Shown here: piece after piece, positions 7,444-16,361 of the stretch
How the letters are laid out: the number at the start of each line of letters is the position of its first letter
Position numbering within the stretch: the first letter of the stretch is position 1
Assembly: GCF_000709085.1 (NCBI RefSeq)
Contig: NZ_JFBD01000021.1
Coordinates: 1-38,466, forward strand
DNA: 38,466 bases
DNA from: Virgibacillus alimentarius
GTDB lineage: Bacteria > Bacillota > Bacilli > Bacillales > Amphibacillaceae
Reading direction: 5' to 3'
The notes under the pieces: generated by a model
What the model was told of the DNA's origin: nothing
Seen by the model: the letters and a program-made list of their open reading frames with translations, nothing else
Databases searched by the model: none
Program-made: the position numbers and the translations under genes

Positions 7444-8808
7444 TCATCCTTGCAAATGATTATTTTGTTTATTACTAGAGTGCTTTCGTAGAAGTTCCAT
7501 AAGTTCTTCTTTCTCTTTCTCCTCATTAACTGCTTGCTGATTTGTTTTTTCATTACGTTTTGATGTTTCTTTTTCTTTCTTTTTTCTTTCCTTAAACCAA
7601 TCCGGTATAACTTCATTTGATTTAGACTTTGTATTTCTGAACTTATTCGTTTTTGAATACTTTTGATATCTCTCGGTTTCTCTTTTCGCAAAGGCCATCG
7701 CTTCCTTAGCACTTTTTAAGTTTGCACGTGACCAATGACTTGCTATTTTTTCTAAATAAGCTTTAGAAAGTTTCATATTGGATTGAAGTAAGACATAATG
7801 AATGAGTACGTTCATGACTGGTGCAGGTAATCCTTGCGTAGTCATTACTTCCTGTATAGCTCGCATATCTTGTATAGAAGCATGGTTCCCACTTGAAAGA
7901 TCCTCTAACAATTGTTTAGGAGATATTGTTTCTAATTCATAAATAAGTTGTTCTTCTTTCGTAGCAGCTTTTAAATTTGTTGGCTGATTCGGGTTACTAA
8001 CTTTATCTGTTAATTGAATCTTTGTATTATTTTGCTGTGTTTTAAACAAATCTTGACATGCTGCTTTGAATTCTTCGGGATCCAATATATTTTCATCTGT
8101 AAGTGCCCATAAAATAGCTTTTTCTATTTCATGTGTTGCTAAATCATACAGAAGCCTCATCTGTGAAATCAATTTTCTATTACTTTTAGTTAATATTTTT
8201 TTCACAGGAATCATACGTTGCTTTAACATTTGTTCAATCCAAGTAAAATCAATATTACTTATTCTAGGAGACTGTTCTATTTGATTATCTGCTATCGGCT
8301 TTTTACTTTCGAAAGATGGATAAAATGTTTGATATACATCTTCAAACGATACGGTGATGTTTTTCCCATAATCATGCATGTGACAGCGAGCATAGTGCCT
8401 TTTAAGATGGCTAAACTTCATCTCTCCAACATGATGGTATAAGAGCTCGGATAGCATTCCATCACTAAAAAATTCTTGTGGGGAAAAAGGGCTTTGTAAA
8501 ATATACGTATATTTATTTTTATCCGTTTGATACGTTTTTAGCAAACCAATACCTTCTAGCCTAAGTCTTGCTTGGTAAATTGCATCCAATGGAATGTTTA
8601 AATAATTCATTAATGTATGATGTGTTTGTGGTTCTTCATTAGATTGAAGCTCTATTTCATGTAATAACGTTTGATATAATATAACAGCCTGCATGCCAAT
8701 TAAAGGTTGATATAAATGGGTTAGCGATTTGGTATAATCGATTGCAAGATTCCCTTTTAATAAAACATAATACCCATCAACAGGTAAAATTTTCCCTATA
8801 TAATTCAT
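7444..8808 (-). CDS. dnaB: Replication initiation and membrane attachment protein DnaB
   Basis: In Firmicutes DnaB (not the helicase) works with DnaD and DnaI to load the replicative helicase at oriC and at stalled forks, and links DNA to the membrane. The 454-residue protein starts MNYIGKILPVDGYYV and has the LYQPLIGMQAVILYQTLL segment typical of its N-terminal winged-helix domain. A DnaD-like domain follows in the second half, including LTDENILDPEEF and the HYVLLQSNMKLSKAYLEKIASHW segment. A long Lys/Glu-rich tail from about residue 390 (KERKKKEKETSKRNEKTN) is probably disordered. ATG with AAGGAAGG about 11 nt upstream. The stop is followed within 3 bp by dnaI, so the two are translated together. 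Confidence 0.9.
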   Translation of the reverse strand: MNYIGKILPVDGYYVLLKGNLAIDYTKSLTHLYQPLIGMQAVILYQTLLHEIELQSNEEPQTHHTLMNYLNIPLDAIYQARLRLEGIGLLKTYQTDKNKYTYILQSPFSPQEFFSDGMLSELLYHHVGEMKFSHLKRHYARCHMHDYGKNITVSFEDVYQTFYPSFESKKPIADNQIEQSPRISNIDFTWIEQMLKQRMIPVKKILTKSNRKLISQMRLLYDLATHEIEKAILWALTDENILDPEEFKAACQDLFKTQQNNTKIQLTDKVSNPNQPTNLKAATKEEQLIYELETISPKQLLEDLSSGNHASIQDMRAIQEVMTTQGLPAPVMNVLIHYVLLQSNMKLSKAYLEKIASHWSRANLKSAKEAMAFAKRETERYQKYSKTNKFRNTKSKSNEVIPDWFKERKKKEKETSKRNEKTNQQAVNEEKEKEELMELLRKHSSNKQNNHLQG

Positions 8809-8870
8809 TTAATATTAATCCTTCCTTTAAGCTCTACTAAAAAGTAAAACCGTTCAAAAAACAATTGGTA

Positions 8871-9341
8871 TTAGGTATTACCGTTATCTGTAGTATTAAT
8901 TAAATCTTTTAGCTCATCTAAAAACACACTCAGATCTTTAAATTGACGATAAACGGAGGCAAAACGAACATAGGCCACTTCATCAACATCAGACAGACGA
9001 TTCATGACCATTTCGCCTATATCTTTACTATCTATTTCCGAACAACCAGTATTACGTACTTCTTTTTCTACGTCAAGGGCAATTGCCTCAATTTTTTCCA
9101 TAGGAACTGGACGTTTTTCACAAGCCTTTATTAAACCACGAACTAATTTTTCTCTGCTGAATTCCTGACGGGCTCCGTCTTTTTTTACTACGATTAATGG
9201 TATTTCTTCAATCCGTTCAAATGTTGTAAATCGAAAACCACATCGCTCACATTCCCTTCGTCTCCGAATGGATTGTCCCTCTTCGATTGGTCTCGAATCC
9301 AATACTCTAGTACTCTTAAACTGGCAATTTGTACACTTCAT
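8871..9341 (-). CDS. nrdR: Transcriptional repressor NrdR
   Basis: NrdR is a nucleotide-sensing zinc-ribbon repressor of ribonucleotide reductase genes. The 156-residue protein has the N-terminal zinc ribbon (Cys3, Cys6, Cys31, Cys34, with [20 protein letters not shown] between) followed by an ATP-cone domain (about 49-139, [20 protein letters not shown]). Length and motifs are normal. ATG start with GGGGGG upstream. In B. subtilis it precedes dnaB in the same direction, as here; the 62-bp gap shows no terminator, so it may be co-transcribed with dnaB-dnaI. I saw no NrdR boxes in the window. Confidence 0.95.
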   Translation of the reverse strand: MKCTNCQFKSTRVLDSRPIEEGQSIRRRRECERCGFRFTTFERIEEIPLIVVKKDGARQEFSREKLVRGLIKACEKRPVPMEKIEAIALDVEKEVRNTGCSEIDSKDIGEMVMNRLSDVDEVAYVRFASVYRQFKDLSVFLDELKDLINTTDNGNT

Positions 9342-9458
9342 ACCTGCTATCCCCCCTTTTATAAGGAAAATTACTATGTATATATTTTTTCAAACAAGGA
9401 CTATTTTATTTAAAGATATATCTTTTATTTTAACATGTTTTATTTAAATCCACTAATA

Positions 9459-9508
9459 AGAAAATGATTGCAAATCTTGAATAAACCCAAGAAAAGCAAT
9501 CATTTTCT
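9459..9508 (-). terminator. Terminator after gapB
   Basis: A 13-bp perfect stem (AGAAAATGATTGC with GCAATCATTTTCT) with an inner CTTG/CAAG pairing lies just after gapB. The minus-strand 3' flank is TATTAG, a weak T-tract. It separates gapB from nrdR. Confidence 0.7.
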
Positions 9509-9521
9509 AAACTTATACTTT

Positions 9522-10547
9522 TTAAATATTCACTTTTTCACGTAGGTAACTTCCTACATATTTCGTTAAATCAACTACGCGCTTTGAATAACCCCACTCA
9601 TTATCATACCATGCTAACACTTTTAATTTATTATCTCCCATTACAAGTGTAGATAAACCATCTATGATTGCAGAATAATCCGTAGTTGTGTAATCAATGG
9701 ATACGAGCGGTTCATCACTATATTTGATAATTCCATGTAATTCATTATTGGATGCTTGCTTCAATGCGTCATTAACCATATCCGTTGTTACATCCTTTTC
9801 AACATCAATAACCAAATCCACTAATGAAACATTAGGCGTTGGGACACGTAAGGCCATCCCATGCAATTTCCCATTTAAATGAGGTAAAACTTCACCTAGT
9901 GCCTTTGCAGCCCCTGTAGATGTTGGAATAATTGATTGTGTACATCCTCTTGCACGACGTAAGTCTTTATGTGGATTGTCTAAATTCTTTTGGTCATTTG
10001 TAAATGCATGAACAGTTGTCATTAAACCATTGACAATATTAAAGTTATCATCTAATACCTTTACCACTGGGGCTAAACAATTCGTAGTACAAGATGCATT
10101 TGATACAATATCATCTTCTTCAGGCTGATAAGTTTCCTGGTTAACCCCCATTACAATTGTTTTGTCAACTTGTTTTCCAGGTGCTGTAATGACTACCTTT
10201 TTTGCACCTGCTTGTAAATGTAGGCCAGCATCTTTCTTTGTATTAAATTTTCCAGTTGCTTCAACTACAACATCTATATTATGCTCTTTCCACGGAAGCT
10301 TTTGAGGTTCTCTTTCCTGCACAAGTGTAATTGTCTTTCCGTTTACTTCCAATGCTTGATCGAGCGCTTTCACTTCTCCATCAAAAATACCATGAACACT
10401 ATCATATTTTATTAGGTGTGCAAGTGTTTCTGGAGGATAGCTGGCGTTCACAGCAACTACATCTAATTGATCATCTATAATAGCTTGACGAAATACCATT
10501 CGGCCAATCCGACCAAATCCATTAATTGCAATTCGGGTTTTACTCAT
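9522..10547 (-). CDS. gapB: Glyceraldehyde-3-phosphate dehydrogenase, gluconeogenic GapB type
   Basis: The enzyme interconverts glyceraldehyde-3-phosphate and 1,3-bisphosphoglycerate. The 341-residue protein has the Rossmann motif NGFGRIGR (9-16), catalytic Cys153 in SNASCTTNCLAP, base His180 and the C-terminal WYDNEWGYS. At the cofactor site the sequence is VNAS (Asn34) where glycolytic NAD enzymes carry Asp; this matches B. subtilis GapB, which prefers NADP and runs in gluconeogenesis. Overall sequence is also much closer to GapB than GapA. ATG start with AGGAGG about 7 nt upstream. The promoter carries a full match to the CcpN box, consistent with repression during glycolysis. The glycolytic gapA is not in this window. 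Confidence 0.95.
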   Translation of the reverse strand: MSKTRIAINGFGRIGRMVFRQAIIDDQLDVVAVNASYPPETLAHLIKYDSVHGIFDGEVKALDQALEVNGKTITLVQEREPQKLPWKEHNIDVVVEATGKFNTKKDAGLHLQAGAKKVVITAPGKQVDKTIVMGVNQETYQPEEDDIVSNASCTTNCLAPVVKVLDDNFNIVNGLMTTVHAFTNDQKNLDNPHKDLRRARGCTQSIIPTSTGAAKALGEVLPHLNGKLHGMALRVPTPNVSLVDLVIDVEKDVTTDMVNDALKQASNNELHGIIKYSDEPLVSIDYTTTDYSAIIDGLSTLVMGDNKLKVLAWYDNEWGYSKRVVDLTKYVGSYLREKVNI

Positions 10548-10595
10548 TTATTGTCCTCCTATATATGTTACACAGTTTTGTTATTTGTCATAATT

Positions 10596-10624
10596 AGTAT
10601 AACACATTTACATAAAAATGTGAT
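10596..10624 (-). promoter_or_regulatory. gapB promoter with CcpN-type operator
   Basis: Minus strand: an extended -10 TGTTATACT (plus 10596-10604) with a weak -35 ATCACA 17 bp upstream (plus 10619-10624). The 11-mer TGTGTTATACT (plus 10596-10606) matches the published CcpN consensus TRTGHYATAYW at every position and covers the -10. In B. subtilis CcpN represses gapB and pckA on glycolytic carbon sources. Confidence 0.72.
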
Positions 10625-10665
10625 TGATTTTATGTAATTTAAATATTTTGTTTATTTTGTTGTAC

Positions 10666-10701
10666 TAAAAAGCTTAGATACAAATATCTAAGCTTTTTTT
10701 C
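10666..10701 (-). terminator. Terminator after coaE
   Basis: An 11-bp perfect stem AAGCTTAGATA/TATCTAAGCTT (10670-10680 and 10685-10695) has T-runs on both sides, so it can end transcription from either strand. It closes the polA-mutM-coaE unit and insulates the gapB promoter. Confidence 0.88.
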
Positions 10702-10725
10702 GTTGTTGTGTTATTGTGGTTCTTT

Positions 10726-11325
10726 TTATATTACACCCCATGTACGTAAAAGTTTTTCTAACTGTTCATAGGAATGATGTTTTGTTCCATTATTATCAAT
10801 AATTGCGTCAGCAAGCTTTGCCTTCTCTTTATTGGGAATCTGGGCTTGAATCCGTTGCTTTGCTTCTTGTTTTGAAAATCCTTCACGCTCCATTAGACGC
10901 TCTAGTTGTACGTTTTCATCTACATAAACCACTAATGTTTTATCAACATAATTCGTTAATTTATTTTCAAAAAGTAAAGGTATATCAAGTACGACACATT
11001 TTTCATCTGATTTAATATAAGCATCACGGTGTTTTAGCATTTTTTCTCGTATAGCAGGATGCACTATTTCGTTTAATTGCAGCCTTTTTTGCTCATCCGC
11101 AAAGACAATAGCGCCCAACTTCTTCCGGTCTAAAGTTTTATCCTCACGAAGTATACCCGGACCAAACTTATGAATAATTGCTTCATATGCCTTTTCTCCA
11201 GGGTCTACTACTTCCCGAGCAAGCTTATCGGCATCAATTACTGGTATATCAAAATCGTCAAACATTAAAGATACTGTGCTTTTACCACTGGCTATACTTC
11301 CAGATAGTCCTATAATTAGTCCCAT
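10726..11325 (-). CDS. coaE: Dephospho-CoA kinase
   Basis: CoaE phosphorylates the 3'-hydroxyl of dephospho-CoA, the last step of coenzyme A synthesis. The 199-residue protein opens MGLIIGLSGSIASGKSTVS, a P-loop at residues 9-17, followed by the IDADKLAREV substrate motif and the LDIPLLFE segment; the lid region MEREGFSKQEAKQRI follows. The frame runs 20 codons further upstream into mutM, but the ATG at 11325 has AAGGAG 7 nt upstream and starts the conserved region. It follows mutM by 13 bp. In B. subtilis a further gene (ytaF) lies between mutM and coaE; it is absent here. Confidence 0.95.
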   Translation of the reverse strand: MGLIIGLSGSIASGKSTVSLMFDDFDIPVIDADKLAREVVDPGEKAYEAIIHKFGPGILREDKTLDRKKLGAIVFADEQKRLQLNEIVHPAIREKMLKHRDAYIKSDEKCVVLDIPLLFENKLTNYVDKTLVVYVDENVQLERLMEREGFSKQEAKQRIQAQIPNKEKAKLADAIIDNNGTKHHSYEQLEKLLRTWGVI

Positions 11326-11338
11326 GGTTTTCTCCTTT

Positions 11339-12166
11339 TTATTGTTTCTGGCAAGCGATACATACGTGCGTTCCACGACCTCCAACTTTCATCTTAACAA
11401 TTGGTCTGCCACAATTTTTACATGGCTCGTTTTCCTGGCCATAAACAAATAATTTTTGTTGAAACATTCCCATTTCACCTTGTCCATTAACATAGGACTT
11501 TATCGTTGTTCCGCCTTGTTCAACAGCTTCCTTTAATGTCAAAATTGCTTGATCTTGAATTCCTTTGATTTCCTTTTTAGATAATCTACTAGCTTTTTTT
11601 AAGGGATGAACACCCGCTTTAAACAATGTTTCATCAACGTATATATTCCCTAAACCAGTTACAATTGATTGGTCAAGTAAAACTGTTTTTATAAAACGGT
11701 CTGTTTTATTCAATTTTTCATAGAAATAGGTTAATGTAAAATCTTTGTCAAAAGGGTCTGGACCAAGTTGATTTAATGGTTTATTTAATAATTCTTCTCC
11801 TTTGTTGACAACATGCATCGTTCCAAACTTGCGAACATCATTATAACGCAGTTCTTCATTATTATTTAATGAAAAAATAACATGTGTATGTTTCTTTATA
11901 GGTGTTGAAGCATCATCAATACTATATTTTCCTTCCATTCTTAAGTGAGAGATCAACATATAATCATCTAGGTGAAATAGTAGGAATTTCCCTTTACGGG
12001 TTATATTTTGAAATGTTTGTCCAGTTAACATGAATTTAAATTTTTCTATATCATCTGGCAGTTTGATTATATTAGACCAATAAACGGATACATTCTCTAT
12101 TGTTTTATTTAATAGAAATCTTTTTAATGTGTTTTTAATTGTTTCGACTTCTGGCAATTCTGGCAT
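11339..12166 (-). CDS. mutM: Formamidopyrimidine-DNA glycosylase (Fpg/MutM)
   Basis: MutM removes oxidised purines such as 8-oxoguanine and nicks the abasic site. The 275-residue protein carries the catalytic Pro2 and Glu3 (MPELPEVETI), Lys60 in RKGKFLLFHL, the H2TH region with DQSIVTGLGNIYVDETLF, and a C-terminal zinc finger with Cys249, Cys252, Cys269 and Cys272, including the Arg of GGRGTHVC that contacts the lesion phosphate. Everything needed for activity is present. It lies 11 bp after polA and 13 bp before coaE, so the three are most likely one operon. Confidence 0.96.
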   Translation of the reverse strand: MPELPEVETIKNTLKRFLLNKTIENVSVYWSNIIKLPDDIEKFKFMLTGQTFQNITRKGKFLLFHLDDYMLISHLRMEGKYSIDDASTPIKKHTHVIFSLNNNEELRYNDVRKFGTMHVVNKGEELLNKPLNQLGPDPFDKDFTLTYFYEKLNKTDRFIKTVLLDQSIVTGLGNIYVDETLFKAGVHPLKKASRLSKKEIKGIQDQAILTLKEAVEQGGTTIKSYVNGQGEMGMFQQKLFVYGQENEPCKNCGRPIVKMKVGGRGTHVCIACQKQ

Positions 12167-12177
12167 ATTATTTCTCC

Positions 12178-14817
12178 TTACTTTGCATCAAACCAGCTAT
12201 ATCCATACTCATAATCCGCTTTTAATGGTACATCCAGGTTGACTGTATTTTCCATAACCATTGGTACAATTTCTTTCAATTGAGTAAGTTCTGATTTTGG
12301 TGCTTCGATGATTAATTCATCATGTACTTGTAATAACATACGTGCATTTAATTGTTCATCGATTAGCTTCTCATGCAAATCGATCATTGCTTTTTTAATA
12401 ATATCCGCTGCACTACCCTGAATTGGTGTATTCATCGCGGTTCTTTCAGCAAAACTGCGCCGGTTAAAATTTCTGCTAGAAATATCAGGAAGGTAACGTC
12501 TTCGATTCATTAAAGTATTAACATAACCTTTATGTTTTGCCTCCTGAACAATTTCTTCCATATATGTTTTAACTCCTGGATAGCTATCAAAATAGCGATC
12601 AATGAATTGTTTTGCCTCCTTGCGTGAAATTCCCAAATTTTGTGAGAGTCCATAATCACTAATGCCATATACGATACCAAAATTAACCGCTTTCGCTTGC
12701 CTACGCATATTACTTGTAACATCTGCTTTATCTACATGAAATACATCCATTGCAGTTTGTGTGTGTATATCAATATTATCTTTAAATGCTGCTATTAACT
12801 TTTTATCCTTTGCTATATGTGCTAATACTCGTAGTTCAATTTGAGAATAATCAGCAGCAAATATGATCCACCCCTTCTTGGAGGGGATAAAAGCTTGTCG
12901 AATTTTCCTTCCTTCTTCTAAACGAATTGGGATATTTTGTAAGTTCGGTTCAATTGAACTCAATCTTCCCGTTTGAGTTAAAGCTTGATTAAAACGTGTA
13001 TGAATTTTATTCGTATTTTTATTTACCACTTTTAGCAAGCCCTCAATATAGGTAGATTGGAGTTTACCTAGCTGGCGATACAAAAGAATTTTTGGAATGA
13101 TTTCATGTTCATTCTCTAGTTTTTCCAAAACGTCTGCAGCAGTTGAATAACCAGTTTTTGTTTTTTTAATAACTGGTAAGTTAAGCTTTTCAAAAAGAAT
13201 TGGCCCCAATTGTTTCGGCGAGTTTAAATTAAACACTTCACCAGCTAATTCATAGACCTCTTTCTCAATCTCTTCTAGTCTAAAACTTAATTCGCTCCCC
13301 ATTTCTTGCAAGCGTGCAACATCCACTTTAATGCCATAATGCTCCATTTTCCCTAAAATTAAAGCGAGAGGCATTTCTAACTCTTTAAATAACATGTATT
13401 GTTTATTAGCTTTTAATTGTTTATTCATCTCATCAATTAATGAATATAAAATAGCAGTTTTCCGCACAATGTGCTCAGCTAATACACTTTGTTCCGGAAC
13501 TTTCATTTTAGCTCCTTTCCCATATACTTCTTCATCAAATAAGACTTCTTTCTTTCCATAGCGTTGTCCAACTGCCGGAATATCATGGTGATTCTCAGAA
13601 GGATTAAGTAAATAGGAGGCAAGCAGCATATCAAAGGAAATTCCTCTTAAATGAATATCTTTATTTAATAAAGCAACAACAGTCTTCTTCGCATCAAAAA
13701 CATATTTAGTCATACTTTTATCTTCTGCCCACTGCTTAAATATGTTCGATTTTAAGGCAACATCCGTTGGAATGAATATAGATATTTTTTCATTCACAAT
13801 ACCAATGCCTTCGATCGGAGCATGATGGTAATTATCCGTGAGCATTTCGACATATAATGCTTCCTCGCCAGAAAATAAATCTTTTGTTATATGGTCAACG
13901 ATCGTAAAATCAATTGTTTTGAATTCATGGTGGTCTTCCTCATTGTCAGATTGTTGATGGTCTAGCCTGCTTAGCAACGATTGAAAACCTAAATCTTTAA
14001 AGATAGAGGTTACTTTGTTTTTTGCAAAACCCTTATAAGGCAAATCTTCTAAAGTGACCTCTACAGGAGAATCGCACTTAATGGTAACAAGTTCCTTGCT
14101 CATTTTTGCATTATCTTTGTAAGTGATAAGATTTTCTTTTAATTTTTTCCCGCTAATATTATTTACGTTCACATATATTTCCTCTAAAGTTTTATATTGT
14201 TTTAAGAGTTTAATTGCAGTCTTCTGACCAATCCCTGGAACACCAGGTATATTATCTGAGTTATCTCCCATTAATGCTTTCATATCAATAATTTGATGCG
14301 GAGAAATATTCATAGTTTCTTCCATATGAGTAGGTGTGAATTGTTCTACTTCACTAATCCCCTTCTTTGTCAAGTTAACGGTAACCGAATCAGAAACAAG
14401 CTGCAGTAAGTCCTTATCACCAGAGATAATAGTGACATCCCAGTTGCGCTCTTGACCCTGAGTTGCAAGTGTTCCAATAATATCATCGGCCTCATAATTT
14501 TCAATTTGATAATGCGGTATAGAAAATGCATTTAATACTTCTTTCAACACAGGGAACTGCTCTGATAATTCTGGTGGAGTTTTTTGCCGACCACCTTTAT
14601 ACTCTTTATACTGCTCGTGTCGAAATGTTGTTTTACCTGCGTCGAACGCAACCAGCATGTGTGTTGGTTTTTCTTCTTCCAAAATCCGCATCAGCATGGT
14701 TGTAAAGCCATATACCGCATTCGTATAAATCCCCTTATCATTATTTAATAATGGCAGCGCAAAAAAGGCACGATAAATAATACTGTTTCCGTCAATTAAA
14801 ACAAGTTTATTCGTCAT
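12178..14817 (-). CDS. polA: DNA polymerase I
   Basis: Pol I removes RNA primers and fills gaps in lagging-strand synthesis and repair. The 879-residue protein has an N-terminal 5'-3' exonuclease (about 1-290, with VAFDAGKTTFRHE, NYEADDIIGTLA, SGDKDLLQL and GDNSDNIPGVPGIGQKTA), a middle 3'-5' exonuclease-like domain, and the family A polymerase domain with motif A DYSQIELR, motif B RRQAKAVNFGIVYG and motif C VHDE (831-834). In the middle domain the first exonuclease motif reads ALYVEMLTD and lacks the Asp-x-Glu metal ligands of E. coli, so proofreading is expected to be absent, as in other Bacillus Pol I. Start chosen at ATG 14817 with AGGAGG 7 nt upstream, not the ATG 11 codons earlier. Confidence 0.97.
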   Translation of the reverse strand: MTNKLVLIDGNSIIYRAFFALPLLNNDKGIYTNAVYGFTTMLMRILEEEKPTHMLVAFDAGKTTFRHEQYKEYKGGRQKTPPELSEQFPVLKEVLNAFSIPHYQIENYEADDIIGTLATQGQERNWDVTIISGDKDLLQLVSDSVTVNLTKKGISEVEQFTPTHMEETMNISPHQIIDMKALMGDNSDNIPGVPGIGQKTAIKLLKQYKTLEEIYVNVNNISGKKLKENLITYKDNAKMSKELVTIKCDSPVEVTLEDLPYKGFAKNKVTSIFKDLGFQSLLSRLDHQQSDNEEDHHEFKTIDFTIVDHITKDLFSGEEALYVEMLTDNYHHAPIEGIGIVNEKISIFIPTDVALKSNIFKQWAEDKSMTKYVFDAKKTVVALLNKDIHLRGISFDMLLASYLLNPSENHHDIPAVGQRYGKKEVLFDEEVYGKGAKMKVPEQSVLAEHIVRKTAILYSLIDEMNKQLKANKQYMLFKELEMPLALILGKMEHYGIKVDVARLQEMGSELSFRLEEIEKEVYELAGEVFNLNSPKQLGPILFEKLNLPVIKKTKTGYSTAADVLEKLENEHEIIPKILLYRQLGKLQSTYIEGLLKVVNKNTNKIHTRFNQALTQTGRLSSIEPNLQNIPIRLEEGRKIRQAFIPSKKGWIIFAADYSQIELRVLAHIAKDKKLIAAFKDNIDIHTQTAMDVFHVDKADVTSNMRRQAKAVNFGIVYGISDYGLSQNLGISRKEAKQFIDRYFDSYPGVKTYMEEIVQEAKHKGYVNTLMNRRRYLPDISSRNFNRRSFAERTAMNTPIQGSAADIIKKAMIDLHEKLIDEQLNARMLLQVHDELIIEAPKSELTQLKEIVPMVMENTVNLDVPLKADYEYGYSWFDAK

Positions 14818-14967
14818 CCAGCTTCCTCCTAAACTAAAGAACGTTATCAAATTATGTATTTAAAATAATTTTTCTATCTCTTAAATGATACATATATTTT
14901 ACACTATTCTTGGCAAAGATAAAAATATTGAATCGTTTCAACGGAACATTCACCTTAGCCAAAGCAA

Positions 14968-14992
14968 AACATCCTTTCGATGAAAGGATGTT
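14968..14992 (-). terminator. Hairpin at the end of phoR
   Basis: A 10-bp perfect stem (AACATCCTTT with AAAGGATGTT) overlaps the phoR stop codon and is followed on the minus strand by TTGCTTTGG. It probably ends phoP-phoR transcription. The 173-bp gap to polA shows nothing else clear beyond an AT-rich putative polA promoter region with TAAAAT. Confidence 0.7.
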
Positions 14993-16361
14993 AAACTTGT
15001 TTTGGAAAATAAACCGAGAAAAGAGAGCCTTTATTTAATTCGCTTTTTACTGTGATTTTTCCGCCATGAACTTCCATGATATGTTTCACAATTGCTAATC
15101 CTAAACCTGTTCCTCCAGTATTACGGCTACGCGCCTTATCAACTCGGTAAAAACGTTCAAATATACGTGGGAGTACGTCTAGACTCATCCCGATTCCAGT
15201 ATCTCTTACTTGTATTTGTAAAAAGTCCTTTGTCTCTTCAATCGTCAAAGTGATTTCTCCTTTAGCTGGTGTATAACTAATGGCATTATTTAATAAGTTT
15301 AAAATAACTTGTTTCACTTTGTCTTTATCTGCTTGAATGAAAAGGTTTTCCTCTACATTCGCATGAAATTCAATCTGATGTTGTTCTGCCTGATGTCTGA
15401 TCATTGGAACAATTTCTTTCACCAAAGACGACAAGTCCACTTCAGTTATTACTAACTGAAGTCCATCTCTTTCCAGGCTGGAAAGTGTTAGTAAGTCTTC
15501 AACAAGTAATTGCAATCGATTACTTTCCTGATAAATTATTTCCAAAAACTGTTCATTTGAATGTTCTTCATTCATGGCACCGTCCATTAATGTTTCTGTA
15601 AATCCTTTAATGGAAGTTATTGGTGTTTTCAGCTCATGGGAAACATTTGCTACAAAGTCTTTTCGCATTAGCTCAAGATTCTTCAGTTCGGTAATATCAT
15701 AGATAACAAGCACTGCTCCCCTCAACATGTTTTTCTCATTAAAAATTGGGGCGCCAACGATTTCCAAATAGCTTTTCTCTGAATCTTTATAATGGGTAAT
15801 CGATCCTTTAACATTTTTTTCATACAGGAAAGTTTCCTGAACAACTTGGTGAATTTTTTCACTGTCCAAAACGTCGTATAATATATATCCTACATAATCC
15901 TTTGTGGTTTTTCCAAACATCGATATAAACTTACGGTTTACAAGGTGTATGAACCCTTTTTCATCTATAAGGACAAGACCGCTTTCCGTATTATCGATTA
16001 CTGTTGACAGTTGTTCAGCTTGAAGTTGTTCATGTATTGAAAGTTCACTTAAACTGCGAGCTAAAGAATTTATTTTATTACTTAAAATCCCAATACTCCC
16101 ATTAACTGGATGGTGTATCCTAGCTCGGTAATTACCCTGCACCAACTGGTCAACTGTCTTCGTTGCTTTTTTGATAGGTTTGATATATTTATCAAAAACG
16201 TGGAGTAAAATGAGAAGCAAGATTATGTACTCAATAAGTAATACCGAAATCAGAACGAACAGGTTATCCACCGTCTGACTCAATATAGCTCCTGTAATAG
16301 CTTCGATTATCAATATTCCTAGTGCATATAAAATTAATGATTTAGAAAATAATGCTTTCAT
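14991..16361 (-). CDS. phoR: Phosphate-regulon sensor histidine kinase PhoR, without extracytoplasmic sensor domain
   Basis: PhoR phosphorylates PhoP under phosphate limitation. The 456-residue protein has two membrane segments (about 9-27 and 35-54) separated by only a short outer loop, a HAMP region (55-108), a PAS domain (about 115-225), HisKA with phosphoacceptor His242 in VSHELKTPITS, and a HATPase domain with NLLNNA, DTGIGM and GTGLGLA. B. subtilis PhoR is about 579 residues and has a sizeable extracytoplasmic domain; that part is missing here. Since B. subtilis work points to sensing through the cytoplasmic PAS domain, function may be retained. It overlaps phoP by 4 bp (ATGA) and has GGAGG upstream. 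The name rests on the mdh-phoP-phoR-polA order as well as similarity. Confidence 0.9.
   Translation of the reverse strand: MKALFSKSLILYALGILIIEAITGAILSQTVDNLFVLISVLLIEYIILLLILLHVFDKYIKPIKKATKTVDQLVQGNYRARIHHPVNGSIGILSNKINSLARSLSELSIHEQLQAEQLSTVIDNTESGLVLIDEKGFIHLVNRKFISMFGKTTKDYVGYILYDVLDSEKIHQVVQETFLYEKNVKGSITHYKDSEKSYLEIVGAPIFNEKNMLRGAVLVIYDITELKNLELMRKDFVANVSHELKTPITSIKGFTETLMDGAMNEEHSNEQFLEIIYQESNRLQLLVEDLLTLSSLERDGLQLVITEVDLSSLVKEIVPMIRHQAEQHQIEFHANVEENLFIQADKDKVKQVILNLLNNAISYTPAKGEITLTIEETKDFLQIQVRDTGIGMSLDVLPRIFERFYRVDKARSRNTGGTGLGLAIVKHIMEVHGGKITVKSELNKGSLFSVYFPKQV

Noticed and set aside
7440-7712. 90-codon minus-strand frame inside dnaB
   Set aside because: It is out of frame within the Lys-rich 3' end of dnaB; the high Lys/Arg content reflects A-rich codons.
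9412-9425. AAAGATATATCTTT palindrome upstream of nrdR as an NrdR box
   Set aside because: It lacks the ACAC...GTGT ends of NrdR boxes and lies in very AT-rich sequence.
14928-14943. TTGAAACGATTCAA upstream of polA as a CcpA cre site
   Set aside because: It is two bases shorter than a cre site and fails the WTGNAANCGNWNNCW pattern.
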